Assembly: GCF_050942215.1 (NCBI RefSeq)
Contig: NZ_CP192057.1
Span: 1 to 64,000 of the forward strand
DNA length: 64,000 nucleotides
From: Sphaerimonospora sp050942215
GTDB lineage: Bacteria > Actinomycetota > Actinomycetes > Streptosporangiales > Streptosporangiaceae
Reading direction: 5' to 3'
Shown here: positions 11,644 to 20,479 of the stretch, in pieces
Numbering within the stretch: position 1 is the first letter of the stretch
How the letters are laid out: each line of letters begins with the position of its first letter
Notes under the pieces: generated by a model
The model's database searches: none
What the model was told of the DNA's origin: nothing
Seen by the model: the letters and a program-made list of their open reading frames with translations, nothing else
Translations under genes and position numbers: made by a program

Positions 11644-12539
11644 CTAGAGCGTGTCTGACAATTCGGCGTTGCGGAGCCAGAGCATCAGACAGCCGATGGT
11701 GACGCCGGCGAGGTAACGGCTGGCGAGCTTGTCGAAGCGGGTGGCGATCGCCCTCCACTGCTTGAGCTTGCCGAAGCAGCATTCGACCAGGTTGCGCTGC
11801 TTGTAGACCTCGGCGTCGAAGGCGTGGGGGCGGCCACCCCGGCTGCCCTTGCGTTTGCGGTTGGCGATCTGATCCCTGCGCTCGGGGATGACGGCCCTGA
11901 TACCGCGTGAGCGCAGGTAGGCGCGGATTTTCCGGGAGGAGTAGCCCTTGTCGCCGATCAGGCGATCAGGGCGGGTGCGCGGTCGTCCCGGCCCCACTCT
12001 CGGGAGTCGCAGTTTGGCCATCACCGCCTCGAAGGCGGAGTAGTCGACGACGTTGCCCGCGGTCAGGTGCAGGGCCATGGGCAGGCCGCGGGCCTCGGTG
12101 ATCAGGTGGAGTTTGGTGGTCAGTCCTCCCCGGGACCGGCCAAGCGCCTGCCGTCTTTGCGACTGCTTCGCATCGATCGTCCCGCCGTCGTCCCCCTTTT
12201 ACGGGCACCGGCCGCGTGCTGGTGCGCACGAGAGATGGTTGAGTCGATGCTGAAGGTCCACTCCACCCGGCCGACCGAGTCGTCCTTAACCTGCATCTCC
12301 TCCAGCAGACGCGCCCAGGTGCCGTCCTGGTCCCAGCGCTTGAACCGCTCGTAACAGGTCTGCCAGGGGCCGTACCGCTCGGGGATGTCGCGCCACGGCG
12401 CGCCGGTCCGCAGCCGCCACAAGATGCCATCGATGACCTGCCGGTGATCACGCCACGGACGGCCCTTGCCGCCCGTGGCGGGCAATAACGACTCGATCCG
12501 CTGCCAGGCCTTGTCGGTCAGCTCACCACGTCTCACCAC
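11644..12539 (-). CDS. IS5-family transposase, two frames joined by a -1 shift
   Basis: The first frame (12539 down to 12120) has the DUF4096-like N-terminus (LTDKAWQRIESLLP, GILWRLRTGAPWRDIPERYG) and the first catalytic Asp in FSIDSTISRAHQH. The second frame continues from about 12195 with LTAGNVVDYSAFEAVM, LIGDKGYSS (second Asp) and QRNLVECCFGKLKQWRAIATRFDKL (Glu). The join lies at an AAAAGGGGG run (minus strand, 12192-12200), a classic slippery site for this IS group. The shift is therefore probably programmed rather than a mutation. The protein is a DDE transposase of about 290 residues. Confidence 0.8.
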
Positions 12540-12589
12540 GAACGATCATCTAACCGCACCAGCCGTGATCATTTGTCAGACAGGCCCTA
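11645..12589 (-). mobile_element. IS5-family (IS427-like) insertion sequence
   Basis: Inverted ends match: the left end reads TAGAGCGTGTCTGACAA from 11645 and the reversed right end reads TAGGGCCTGTCTGACAA, with CTAG at both outer borders (11644-11647 and 12587-12590). The element is about 945 bp and holds a two-frame transposase gene. Its right end truncates a serine-recombinase gene. Confidence 0.8.
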
Positions 12590-12672
12590 GTGTTGGGCCT
12601 TCTTGCGGTGGTTTCGGATGCTGGCCGGAGTGCCGAGGTAGTTGCAGTCCGCCCCGGGGCACGCCTCCCAGT

Positions 12673-13185
12673 ATCGCCGACAAGAAGTCCGGCAAGAACG
12701 TCGACCGGCCCGAACTGGCCGCCTGCCACGCCTTCCTGACCGCCGGCGACATGCTGGTGGTGCCTTCCCTGGACCGCTACGGCCGCTCCCTCGCCGACCT
12801 GATCACCATGGTCGCCGAACTACGCCGCCGCGATATCGGCTTCACCTCCCTGCACGAGAACCTCGACACCACCACTCCGGGCGGGCGCCTGATCTTCCAC
12901 GTCTTCGCCGCCCTGGCCGAGTTCATCCGCGAACTTATCGTCGCCGGCACCCGCGAAGGCCTGACCGCCGCCCGGGCCCGCGGCCGCGTGGGCGGCCGCC
13001 CCACCGTGGTCACCCCCGAGATCCTGCGCGCGGCCCGTGACATGCTCCCCAACCCCGCGCACTCCATCACCTCCATCGCCAAGCTGCTCGGAGTGAGCCC
13101 GGGCACGCTCTACAACCACATCCCGGACCTGCGCGAACTACGCACCGGCCGAGGACCGACCGCGCTGGAGTCGGGCAGCCGATGA
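12673..13185 (+). pseudogene. tnpR: TnpR-type serine recombinase, N-terminus missing
   Basis: The reading frame carries the C-terminal two thirds of a resolvase: LVVPSLDRYGRSLADLITMV, IFHVFAALAEFIRELIVAGT, REGLTAARARGRVGGRP and a helix-turn-helix tail (ITSIAKLLGVSPGTLYNHIP). The N-terminal segment with the catalytic serine (YxRVS) is absent. The frame starts about 85 bases inside the border of the adjacent IS5 element. It probably served one of the Tn3 transposons on its left. Confidence 0.75.
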
Positions 13186-13239
13186 TCCGCACCCTCTACC
13201 GAGCCAAGGGCGGCACCGCCCAGTGGGGTTTCCGGCGTG

Positions 13240-13253
13240 CTTGGTCTGCCCCC
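13240..13253. repeat. Relic of a Tn3-type terminal inverted repeat
   Basis: On the minus strand the sequence reads GGGGGCAGACCAAG, the same 14 bases that start longer repeats at 24045 and 45398. Position and orientation fit the outer right end of the Tn3/tnpR region to its left. Confidence 0.45.
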
Positions 13254-13296
13254 AAGTAGACAAGACCTCGATCTGCGAATGCCGTAGTAATTCATG

Positions 13297-13314
13297 TTTT
13301 CGGTCTACCGAAAA
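13297..13314. repeat. Inverted repeat TTTTCGGT-CT-ACCGAAAA
   Basis: A perfect 8-bp stem with a 2-base spacer lies in the AT-richer stretch 13186-13657. The pattern ATCGG...CCGAT follows directly. It could be an operator or a terminator for the truncated recombinase frame. Confidence 0.4.
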
Positions 13315-13591
13315 TCGGTTTCTCCGATCACAATGAGTTGTGCATCCTCGATTGCACTACGTGTTGAATCTCTGTGATTTACGAGGTCAGGGGATTGCGC
13401 ATCGGTTGCGGCTCCGCCCTCCACAACCATTTCCGATAGCTAATCGTGATCATTCGACTACGATATTCAGTCGAGCGTGAAACCCATACTACTGCGACTG
13501 TCCGTAATCAGTAGGGAGCCGGGGGTGATTTACGCCATTCAGGTCTTGTATAAACAATGGATTTTGCATAAGTTGACCAAGCATGTGGGGT

Positions 13592-13621
13592 GTGGTTGCG
13601 GCGCGGCAACGCCGCAACCAC
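13592..13621 (+). promoter_or_regulatory. 12-bp perfect hairpin in the leader of the secreted-protein gene
   Basis: GTGGTTGCGGCG is followed after 6 bases by its exact reverse complement, ending 26 bases upstream of the ribosome site of the next gene. No U-run follows. It may act as an mRNA-stabilising or attenuating structure, or as a protein-binding site. Confidence 0.5.
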
Positions 13622-13657
13622 GTTGCTCCCCCGTTCCGCCCTTCTCAAGGAGGAGAT

Positions 13658-14800
13658 TTGAGGAGCAAGAACACCTTATCTGCCATCGGCAGATATGCCA
13701 TCGCCATTCCGGCTATGGGTGCCATCCTGTTGGGTGGCACCCATTCCGCAATCGCTGAAGCTGAGCCGCAGTTCAGTATCGATGCTCTCTCCGCAGGCGT
13801 GTACAGTACGTACCCTAGCGCACGTAGCGCATCCTTCCGTAGCGATGGTCTCCAGCTCATGCAACTGGGAGAGGGCACGGTCGCCTTGGTCGACACATCG
13901 CTAGCCACTCTGGGGATAGCGACGGCCATCAAGGCGGACGGGGTGGAGATTTCATGGACTCCCCGGAGTAACGCTCGGGGGTACACGGTAGTCCGCGACA
14001 ACGTGAAGGTCGCAGACCTCGGGCCAGGGATTGGCTACTACAAGGACCCGACTGCCGTGCCTGGGGGAACGTACCAATACATCATCACACCGACGTCGCT
14101 CTCTACGGGGGCTCACCCTGTCTGGGGTATGAAGGTAACCGTTCCTCAGGCGCAGGCGGGAGAGAGCGATGCAGACGCTCTCTCCCGCCTAGCGGAAACC
14201 CAGGCTGCTGCCGCGGCTGCAGCGTCACAGACTACGGTGACCTGGGATACGTTTATCCCCCAAGCCAAGATCGACGCACCTCCTGCGGGGTGCACGTACA
14301 GCGGCAGCGGTTACCAATACGGAGGAGACAACCGGTCGTATGACTGGACGTCATCCCGCTATCGGACAGCTCTGAACGCTGTGATTACGTGGAGTACCAA
14401 GCAGGTTGATGGTTACAAGGCCGTCGGCTCCACCTCGGTGTACAACAAGAGCACGGGTGCTCTCGTCGCAACGAAGACCGCCTCCACCAGCAATATGGAG
14501 GCCAGGAAGCTGGGCTCTGGCTCAAACTACGTGGACATCCGGCTCGTAAACCATGCCAGCAACCCGTTCTGCTCTGTCGGAGCGATCGACGGCGCCATTT
14601 CGATGAAAGTCACCCAGGGTGGTAACTGGTCGATCATCTCTGGCAACCATCGCCAGATGCCCAACCACCACATCTACATCTATAACGGCGGTACGGTCAC
14701 CGACGTATATCGCCGGAACTATGCAAACGCCCTCTGCCTGATCGGATCTGCGACCTGCCCCTTGGCAGATCTCACCGGCTACTACGGGTCATACTCGTAG
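13658..14800 (+). CDS. Secreted protein with a Fn3-like segment, function unknown
   Basis: The TTG at 13658 follows an exact AAGGAGG, which decides the start (380 residues). A signal peptide is clear: basic RSKNTL, hydrophobic YAIAIPAMGAILLGG, then SAIAEAEP. Residues about 90-150 (VEISWTPRSNARGYTVVRDN, TYQYIITPTS) look like a fibronectin-III domain. The C-terminal half is rich in Tyr, Ser, Thr and Asn with a few cysteines (PAGCTY, NPFCSV, ANALCLIGSATCPLAD) that could form disulphides. Base composition is visibly lower in GC than the neighbours, suggesting separate origin. An extracellular or wall-associated role is inferred. Confidence 0.75.
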   Translation: MRSKNTLSAIGRYAIAIPAMGAILLGGTHSAIAEAEPQFSIDALSAGVYSTYPSARSASFRSDGLQLMQLGEGTVALVDTSLATLGIATAIKADGVEISWTPRSNARGYTVVRDNVKVADLGPGIGYYKDPTAVPGGTYQYIITPTSLSTGAHPVWGMKVTVPQAQAGESDADALSRLAETQAAAAAAASQTTVTWDTFIPQAKIDAPPAGCTYSGSGYQYGGDNRSYDWTSSRYRTALNAVITWSTKQVDGYKAVGSTSVYNKSTGALVATKTASTSNMEARKLGSGSNYVDIRLVNHASNPFCSVGAIDGAISMKVTQGGNWSIISGNHRQMPNHHIYIYNGGTVTDVYRRNYANALCLIGSATCPLADLTGYYGSYS

Positions 14801-14873
14801 AACTCTTCGGCCACAGGGCTGGTGAGCTTCTTTCGCTCCCCTGCGGCATTTTCGGCAAAATTTAGCGTGTAGC

Positions 14874-14933
14874 GTGAGCCCTGTCCTTATACTTCGCTGA
14901 CCTCGCGATCAGCGTGGTAGGGATAGGGCTCAC
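14874..14933. terminator. Nested hairpin, likely bidirectional terminator
   Basis: GTGAGCCCTGTCC at 14874 pairs with GGATAGGGCTCAC at 14921-14933, and CGCTGA/TCAGCG pairs inside. It sits between the 3' ends of two convergent genes. Confidence 0.6.
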
Positions 14934-15172
14934 CGGTGCTTACGGCTACGAATGAAGGCAAGTGCCCCGAATCCGAGCGCTACAAGCACGGTCACAATGA
15001 TGGCGAGCGTTGTCCAACCAACGGCATAGCTGGCAACAATGGCTACAGTCCAGACTGTGGCCCCCAGAACAAGGAGTGCGAGGGCTGCGACTATTAGCAC
15101 CACTGGGGAGGGTGCCGGGCCTTTATTTGACACGCCAACCAGTTTCGCGCAATGAGCGCCTATTGTAAACAT
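14930..15172 (-). CDS. Small membrane protein, two predicted helices
   Basis: The product (about 80 residues from the ATG at 15172, or 67 from a GTG at 15133) has two hydrophobic segments, PVVLIVAALALLVLGATVW and TLAIIVTVLVALGFGALAF, and ends SRKHR. No family is recognised. Ribosome sites for all candidate starts are weak, so the start is uncertain. It is convergent with the secreted-protein gene and shares its terminator. Confidence 0.5.
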   Translation of the reverse strand: MFTIGAHCAKLVGVSNKGPAPSPVVLIVAALALLVLGATVWTVAIVASYAVGWTTLAIIVTVLVALGFGALAFIRSRKHR

Positions 15173-15233
15173 GGCCCACCCATGCGGACTGTTCACGGCT
15201 TGCTCGGTCTGTCACCTCTCCTTGGTCGGTCGT

Positions 15234-15605
15234 TCAGGTTTCCTGGTCTGACAGCCGCGGTGACGGGGCCGTGTCGAGGTCCAGGTGGGTGTTCATGTCG
15301 AGTTCGAAACGTCCGTACAGGTTCAGGTGGGTCCAGAACAGGGCGGACAGGCCCCGCCGGTCGGCGGGGGTGAGGCGCTTTTGCCAGGCGGGATCGCGTA
15401 GCACGATCTGGATCATGATGGTGTTCAGGTAGGCGATGGCGGCCTGGATCAGATGCAGGGCCAGGGCGGAGACCTCGGCGTGCTCGCGGTCCTCGCCGGT
15501 CAGGTTGCCGGCCTTGCCGTAGAAGATGTCCTTGCTGGCCGAATTCCAGTTCTCCACGACGTTCAGGCCCTCGTGGATCTCCTTCCTGAGCTCGGGGGTT
15601 GAGGA
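15234..15605 (-). pseudogene. tnpA: Tn3-family transposase, C-terminal fragment
   Basis: Only the last about 120 residues remain. STPELRKEIHEGLNVVENWN, DIFYGKAGNLTGEDREHAEV, SALALHLIQAAIAYLNTIMI and RRGLSALFWTHLNLYGRFEL match the end of Tn3 transposases. The upstream part is missing beyond 15605. Its neighbour is a TnpI-like integrase with recombination sites, so this is the remains of a Tn4430/Tn5401-like transposon. Confidence 0.8.
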
Positions 15606-15696
15606 ACATCGGAACGAAAACCGGCGCTAAGGATCTGTTGGCCCTGGTGGGCGGCTGATGAGCTGCCGGCGGCGGGCGGCCTGAAAAGTCTTCCTA

Positions 15697-15783
15697 CAGA
15701 TAACGCTCTATTATCTGCGGCATCGCTGATCGCGGCCTGCGGAGACAACCGCCCGGCAGCGCGCGAAGCGGCCCTGTTATCTG
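15697..15783. other. Probable resolution (IRS) site of the TnpI-type integrase
   Basis: CAGATAA (15697-15703) and TTATCTG (15711-15717) form an inverted pair around a 7-base centre. A third copy, GTTATCTG, lies at 15776-15783, just before the integrase start. Core inverted repeats plus accessory copies beside the recombinase gene are the known layout of Tn3-family TnpI/IRS sites. Confidence 0.5.
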
Positions 15784-15799
15784 TGGCAAGGGAGTCGCG

Positions 15800-16771
15800 G
15801 TGCCCGCCGTGGTGCAACTGCCGGCCGGGAGGGCGCTGACGGTCCGGGATGCGGCCGACGCCTTCCTGGACTCGATCGGCAACCCGAACACCGCCCGTAC
15901 CTACGCGATCGGGGTCGGCAAGACCGTCGAGCGGATCGGCGAGGCCCGGCCGCTGGCGTCGGTGGCCGACGACGAGATCGGCGAGTCCCTGGAGATGCTG
16001 TGGGGCACCGCGGCGATCAACACCTGGAACGCGCGCCGCGCGGCCGTGCTGTCATGGCTGGCCTGGTGCCGCGAACGCGGCCACGATGCCCCTGCCGTAC
16101 CGGGATGGGCCAAGCGCCTGGCGGTGCCCGACAGCCAGACCCCGGCGCGCTCGAAGATAGCGATCGACCGTCTGATCGCCCGTCGTGAGGTCGGCCTGCG
16201 GGAGAAGACCTTCTACCGGATGCTGTACGAGACCGGCGCCCGGGCGGAGGAGATCCTGGGCCTGAACATCGAGGATCTGGACCTTTCCGGGCGCCGGGCG
16301 CGGGTGAAAGCCAAAGGCGCCCGCGCCAAGACCCGCCGCCGCGGGCAGGTGCGGGAGGACTTCGTGCTCGAGACCGTCTACTGGGACGCCGGCACCGCCC
16401 GCCTCCTTCCCCGGCTGCTGAAGGGCCGTACGTGTGGCCCGGTGTTCGTCACCCATCGCCGGCCGGGCCCGGGCAAGGTCGTCAGCGCGCGGGACGTGTG
16501 CCCGGACACCGGGTGCGCCCGCCTGTCCTACGGGCAGGCCCGTGCGCTGCTGGACGAGCACACCGCGCTCGGCGGGCCGGGCACAGGCTGGGATCTGCAC
16601 GAGTTCCGTCACTCGGCGTTGACTCACCTGGGGGAGGCTGGAGCGAGCCTGCTGATGCTGATGGCCAAGTCTCGGCACAAGAAGCCGGAGAATCTGCGCC
16701 GGTACTTCAAGCCCTCGCCCGAAGCGATAGCGGAGGTCACAAGCCTGTTGGCGCCGGGAGACAGCCGTTGA
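15800..16771 (+). CDS. Tyrosine recombinase, TnpI-like cointegrate resolvase
   Basis: The GTG-started 323-residue protein has an N-terminal SAM-like core-binding domain (DAADAFLDSIGNPNTARTYA) and a catalytic domain. The latter carries YETGARAEEILGLNIEDLD (first Arg), a Lys-rich beta hairpin, DLHEFRHSALTHLGEAG (HxxR), MAKSRHKKPENLRRYFKPS (H and the Tyr nucleophile). It lies directly after paired CAGATAA/TTATCTG sites and a Tn3 transposase fragment. This argues for resolution of transposition cointegrates rather than phage integration. Confidence 0.8.
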   Translation: MPAVVQLPAGRALTVRDAADAFLDSIGNPNTARTYAIGVGKTVERIGEARPLASVADDEIGESLEMLWGTAAINTWNARRAAVLSWLAWCRERGHDAPAVPGWAKRLAVPDSQTPARSKIAIDRLIARREVGLREKTFYRMLYETGARAEEILGLNIEDLDLSGRRARVKAKGARAKTRRRGQVREDFVLETVYWDAGTARLLPRLLKGRTCGPVFVTHRRPGPGKVVSARDVCPDTGCARLSYGQARALLDEHTALGGPGTGWDLHEFRHSALTHLGEAGASLLMLMAKSRHKKPENLRRYFKPSPEAIAEVTSLLAPGDSR

Positions 16772-16914
16772 TGAGCCCGGCTGCCTGCTGTGGGGCGCAG
16801 GGTTGGGCTGCTTCCGCTGGCTGTCGTCGCGGAGCCGCGGCTTCTTAAGCTGGTGCGCTTGCTTTCACCATGATCTAAAGTCCCGTTCGTTGTCCCCAAC
16901 GCGAGCGGAGCATC

Positions 16915-17247
16915 ATGTCACTTCTGACAATTCGCCGAGCGACGCCCGAGGACGCCGGCCTACTGGCCGACCTGAACGGCCACGTACATGGATTGCACGT
17001 GGCGCGTCGGCCGGACATATACAGAAAGCAGCCATCACCGGATGAGCTCACGGCGCTCTACAAGGACCAGCTGAACCGCGAGTCTGTGCGAATCTTCATC
17101 GCCGAGCTTCCGGGGGGCGAGTGCCTTGGGTACGCGTCCGCATCCCTGCAGCAGCGTGCCGCCAGTGCTCTCATGCACGCGGACTCCTTCATCGTTCTGA
17201 ACCAGCTGGCCGTGGTGCCGAAGGCGACGCGCCAAGGGGTTGGAACC
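16915..17247 (+). pseudogene. GNAT acetyltransferase, cut by an ISAs1 element
   Basis: The frame starts with a good site (GAGCGGAGCATC-ATG) and reads LLTIRRATPEDAGLLADLNG, GYASASLQQRA and LNQLAVVPKATRQGVGT. This is the acetyl-CoA-binding R/QxxGxG/A region of GNAT enzymes. It stops at 17247, where the left end of the ISAs1 element begins. The C-terminal strands are not found on the other side of the IS, so the gene is lost. Confidence 0.75.
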
Positions 17248-18661
17248 CAGGGCTCCGGCGTAGTCGCGATTTGATGCTTGATGTCCGGATCGTGGTCGGG
17301 CATGCCGGAGAAACATGCGAGCGGGCACAGTCTTCGCGATCATGAGGTTGTCGAAGCCCTGATCGTGGAAGAAGACCATGCCCGCCCCCTCATCATCCCC
17401 GATCTTCACCGTCCTCGGCCAGTTGGCCGCGTTACCGCCGGCCGAACGTGATGCGCTCGTCAGCCGGGTGCCACAGTTGATGGCCTATCTGGCGTGGGTT
17501 CCCGATCCGCGTGACCCGCGAGGGGTGCGACATTCGCTCGCATCGCTGCTGGCCGGCGCGGTCGCGGCGACACTCACCGGGGCAACGTCATGGGCGGCGA
17601 TCAGCGACTGGATCGCCGGTGTGCCTGACCACGTCCTGGCGACACTGACGATTCGCTACGACCCGCTCGCCCGCCGCTATGAGGTGCCGGACGAGTCCAC
17701 GATCCGCAGCACACTGGAAGCGCTGGACGCCGTAGCGTTCTCCGCCGCGACCGGCAGTTGGCTGAACGACCTGGCCACGGCCCGGTCCAAGGCCGCGCAG
17801 ACGATCGACCGCAGGCCGCGACGCCGCCCGCGCCGAGTGCTGGCGGTCGACGGAAAGGCGCTGCGCGGCACCCGGCACCACACCGCCACCGGCCGCGCCA
17901 TGCACCTGCTCGCGGTGACCGACACCCGCACCCTGGCGGTCCTCGGCCAGGTCGAGGTTGACGGCAAAAGTAACGAGATCACCGCGTTCGTGCCGCTGCT
18001 GCACTCCCTCGACCTGACCGACACAGTGATCACCGCCGACGCGGCGCACACCCAGCGCGAGCACGCCACCTTCCTGGTCGAAGGCAAGAACGCGCACTAC
18101 ATCCTCACCGCGAAGAAGAACCAGCCCTCCCTGTACAAGCAGCTCAAGGCTCTGCCCTGGCGAAAGGTCGAGACCGGTCACAGCGAGACCGTTCACGGGC
18201 ACGGCCGCACCGAGAAACGCTCGATCAAGGTCTGTTCCGTGGCCATTGGGTCCGGGCTGCTGTTTCCCCACGCCGCCCAGGCCATATGCATCACCCGCAA
18301 GGTACGGCCCCGCGCTGGCGGGCGGTGGAAGACCGTCACCGTCTACGCCGTCACCAGCCTGGCCCCGCACCAGGCCCGGCCCGCCGACCTCGCCGCATGG
18401 ATCCGCGCACACTGGCAGATCGAAGCCCTGCACCATATCCGAGACGTCACCTACCGCGAGGACGCCAGCCAGGTCCGTACCGGATCAGGACCCGCGGTCA
18501 TGGCAGCGCTGCGGAATCTGGCCATCGGAATCTTGAAGTTCTGCGGCTGGACCAACATCGCCAAGGCCAACCGCCGCCACGCTCAAGACCCCGGACGCTG
18601 CCTCGCCACCCTCGGCATCACGTAGTCAAACCGGACAAAACGCGAGAACGCCGGAGCCCTG
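17248..18661 (+). mobile_element. ISAs1-family insertion sequence
   Basis: Ends CAGGGCTCCGGCGT at 17248 and, reversed, CAGGGCTCCGGCGT at 18661 are identical over 14 bases and continue to match beyond. The flanking bases do not form a direct repeat, and the flanks are unrelated gene fragments. An adjacent deletion probably followed insertion. Confidence 0.8.
17378..18625 (+). CDS. ISAs1-family transposase
   Basis: The 415-residue DDE transposase has the family N-terminus (DPRDPRGVRHSLASLLAGAV), the first Asp in VLAVDGKALRGTR, LGQVEVDGKSNEITA, the second Asp in VITADAAHTQREHA, YILTAKKNQPSLY, and the late Glu region HWQIEALHHIRDVTYREDAS. The length is normal and there is no lesion, so it may be active. 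Confidence 0.85.
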   Translation: MPAPSSSPIFTVLGQLAALPPAERDALVSRVPQLMAYLAWVPDPRDPRGVRHSLASLLAGAVAATLTGATSWAAISDWIAGVPDHVLATLTIRYDPLARRYEVPDESTIRSTLEALDAVAFSAATGSWLNDLATARSKAAQTIDRRPRRRPRRVLAVDGKALRGTRHHTATGRAMHLLAVTDTRTLAVLGQVEVDGKSNEITAFVPLLHSLDLTDTVITADAAHTQREHATFLVEGKNAHYILTAKKNQPSLYKQLKALPWRKVETGHSETVHGHGRTEKRSIKVCSVAIGSGLLFPHAAQAICITRKVRPRAGGRWKTVTVYAVTSLAPHQARPADLAAWIRAHWQIEALHHIRDVTYREDASQVRTGSGPAVMAALRNLAIGILKFCGWTNIAKANRRHAQDPGRCLATLGIT

Positions 18662-18674
18662 ATTCACGCCCGCG

Positions 18675-19041
18675 CGTGTCCAACGACAACCCCTATTCGG
18701 AGGCGCAGTTCAAGACCCTCAAGTACTGCCCGGCGTTCCCCGAAAGGTTCGGGTCCATCGAAGACGCCAACGCGTTCTGCGCCCAGTTCTTCAGCTACTA
18801 CAACCATGAGCACCGCCATTCCGGGATCGGCATGCACACCCCCGCATCGGTGCACGACGGCACCGCCACAGCGATCCAAACCCGCCGGATCGAGACCCTC
18901 CGCCAGGCGTTCTTGGCCCGCCCCGAACGGTTCCGCGGCCGGCAACCCTACCCGCCGCCGCTCCCGGCCAAGGTGTGGATCAACCAGCCACCCCCGACAC
19001 TGCAGACCCAGCCCTCACCACAGACCACGCCACTAACCTGA
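18675..19041 (+). pseudogene. IS3-type transposase (integrase core), C-terminal fragment
   Basis: SNDNPYSEAQFKTLKYCPAF, FCAQFFSYYNHEHRHSGIGM and HTPASVHDG match the last third of an rve-type IS3 OrfB, including the E of the DDE triad in SEAQFK. The upstream part is missing at the ISAs1 border. The tail is Pro/Thr-rich and continues to a TGA at 19041. Confidence 0.7.
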
Positions 19042-19488
19042 CGTCTCATCAAGTTTGACAGGTACCGGCGCGTCGCGTTCCTGGAAGCAGGCGAGATGTG
19101 ACCGGTGGAAACGCGAACGCCGGGCTCCCGATTCCATCGGGGGTTCCCGGCGTCACTTCCATGCCCCAGAGAGCACGACACGTTCAATATCCGCTTGATT
19201 TCCCTCCGCTGGCGTTCACCGCGCTCGTGGATCGCCTGCTGGAAATCGGAGACGACCCGCTCGGCAGCACGCCCGTCCGCGCCGAGGAGCCGAACTTCCG
19301 CCACGCGGCCTTCGGCGATCGCGGGAGATTGCAGGGCCTGTGACATAGATCATTCCGTCAGGACGTGCGGGCAAGCCTTGAAATGGGCACCCGGTGGCAC
19401 GTTCGTTGACAGCGCCTCAACAAAGGCAGGAAGGTGGCAATGGGCGGTTTTGGCAGCGAGCTGGTCGTAGCCGGCTTAAAACACGGTC
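19042..19488. other. Intergenic stretch with a strong hairpin
   Basis: No confident gene is seen. A nested inverted repeat at 19117-19153 (ACGCCGGG...CCCGGCGT, inner CCCGAT...ATCGGG) looks like a terminator or IS end. On the minus strand, about 50 codons from 19346 (AIAEGRVAEVRLLGADGRAA) read protein-like and could be a remnant, but they match no family I know. Confidence 0.4.
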
Positions 19489-20394
19489 CTACGTCAGGTC
19501 GACGCCGGTGAGCTGGCGGGAGCGGTCCCAGAGGCGGGCCGCGAGGGCGGTGTCGGCGGCGGCGCCGGTGAAGGTCTCGAAGGTCGGGCGGGGGCGGCGG
19601 GGACGGCCCGGGCCGATGTGTCTGCCGGTGGGGGCGGTGGCCTCGGTGGCCGCGTAGAGGATCGGCGCGACGGCTGCATCGATCGGCAGTCGCAAGAAGA
19701 GACCCAGCACGGATTGGACCATGCGCGGCAGAAGCGCCGCCTCCCGATCCAGGTCGGTCTTGGCCATGCCGGGGTGGGCGACCAGGCTGCGAACCGGCGA
19801 TCCGGCGGCGCGGAGACGGCGGTCAAGCTCCAGGCCGAACAGCACGTTGGCGAGCTTGGACGTGGCGTAGGCGCCACCAGGTGAATAGCGGCGTTCGGCG
19901 GCCAGGTCGTCGAGGTCGAGGCGGCCCATCCGATAAAGGCCGGAGGCGACGGTCACCACGGCACCGCCCTCGGCCATCCGGTTGTGAAGAAGGCCGGTCA
20001 GCGCGTAGTGGCCGAGGTGGTTGGTCGCCAGTTGGCTCTCCACTCCTTCGGGGCTCAGCCGGCGCGCTACCATGCCGATGCCGCCGTTGTTCACCAGCGA
20101 ATCGACGATCACGCCGTCGGCGCGCAGGTCGTCGGCGAACCGCCGGACGGTGCGCAGGTCGAGCAGGTCGAGGTGGCGGACGTCGAGATCGGCCTTGGGG
20201 TTTGCGGCGCGTAACTGGTCGCGGACCCGGTCGCCCTTGGCGGTGTTCCGTACGGCCATTATCACCCGGCCGCCGCGCGCGGCGAGGTGACGGGTGATCG
20301 CCACACCGAGGCCGCTGCTGGCGCCGGTGACGACGAAGGTGCGGCCGGTCTGGTCGCCGAGATCGGTGACATTCCAGTCCACGGTGCTGTTCAT
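19489..20394 (-). CDS. Short-chain dehydrogenase/reductase (retinol-dehydrogenase-like)
   Basis: The 301-residue protein has the classical SDR motifs: TGASSGLG near residue 23 (NADP binding), LVNNGGIG, and VASGLYRMG followed by YATSKLAN, giving the Tyr-x-x-x-Lys pair. The basic RNT after the second strand suggests NADPH use. The substrate is unknown. It is divergent from a tetR gene with two palindromic operators between them, so it is very likely the repressor's target. Confidence 0.85.
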   Translation of the reverse strand: MNSTVDWNVTDLGDQTGRTFVVTGASSGLGVAITRHLAARGGRVIMAVRNTAKGDRVRDQLRAANPKADLDVRHLDLLDLRTVRRFADDLRADGVIVDSLVNNGGIGMVARRLSPEGVESQLATNHLGHYALTGLLHNRMAEGGAVVTVASGLYRMGRLDLDDLAAERRYSPGGAYATSKLANVLFGLELDRRLRAAGSPVRSLVAHPGMAKTDLDREAALLPRMVQSVLGLFLRLPIDAAVAPILYAATEATAPTGRHIGPGRPRRPRPTFETFTGAAADTALAARLWDRSRQLTGVDLT

Positions 20395-20413
20395 GGTCCC
20401 TCCCAGAAATAAG

Positions 20414-20428
20414 CGGATAACTAATCCG
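20414..20428. promoter_or_regulatory. TetR operator 1, CGGATAACTAATCCG
   Basis: This is a 15-bp inverted repeat, 20 bases from the SDR start. It matches operator 2 at the arms (CGGAT...ATCCG). Confidence 0.65.
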
Positions 20429-20446
20429 ATTCAAGTGGACGGGAAG

Positions 20447-20461
20447 CGGATTGTCAATCCG
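20447..20461. promoter_or_regulatory. TetR operator 2, CGGATTGTCAATCCG
   Basis: This inverted repeat has 6-bp arms and a 3-base centre, centred 33 bases from operator 1 and 19 bases upstream of the tetR start. It probably mediates autoregulation. Confidence 0.65.
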
Positions 20462-20479
20462 GTTAGGTAGACTCGGGCC

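Noticed and set aside
12192..12200. Inactivating frameshift in the IS5 transposase at 12.2 kb
   Set aside because: The shift lies on an AAAAGGGGG slippery run where this IS group uses programmed frameshifting, so I kept it as one functional gene.
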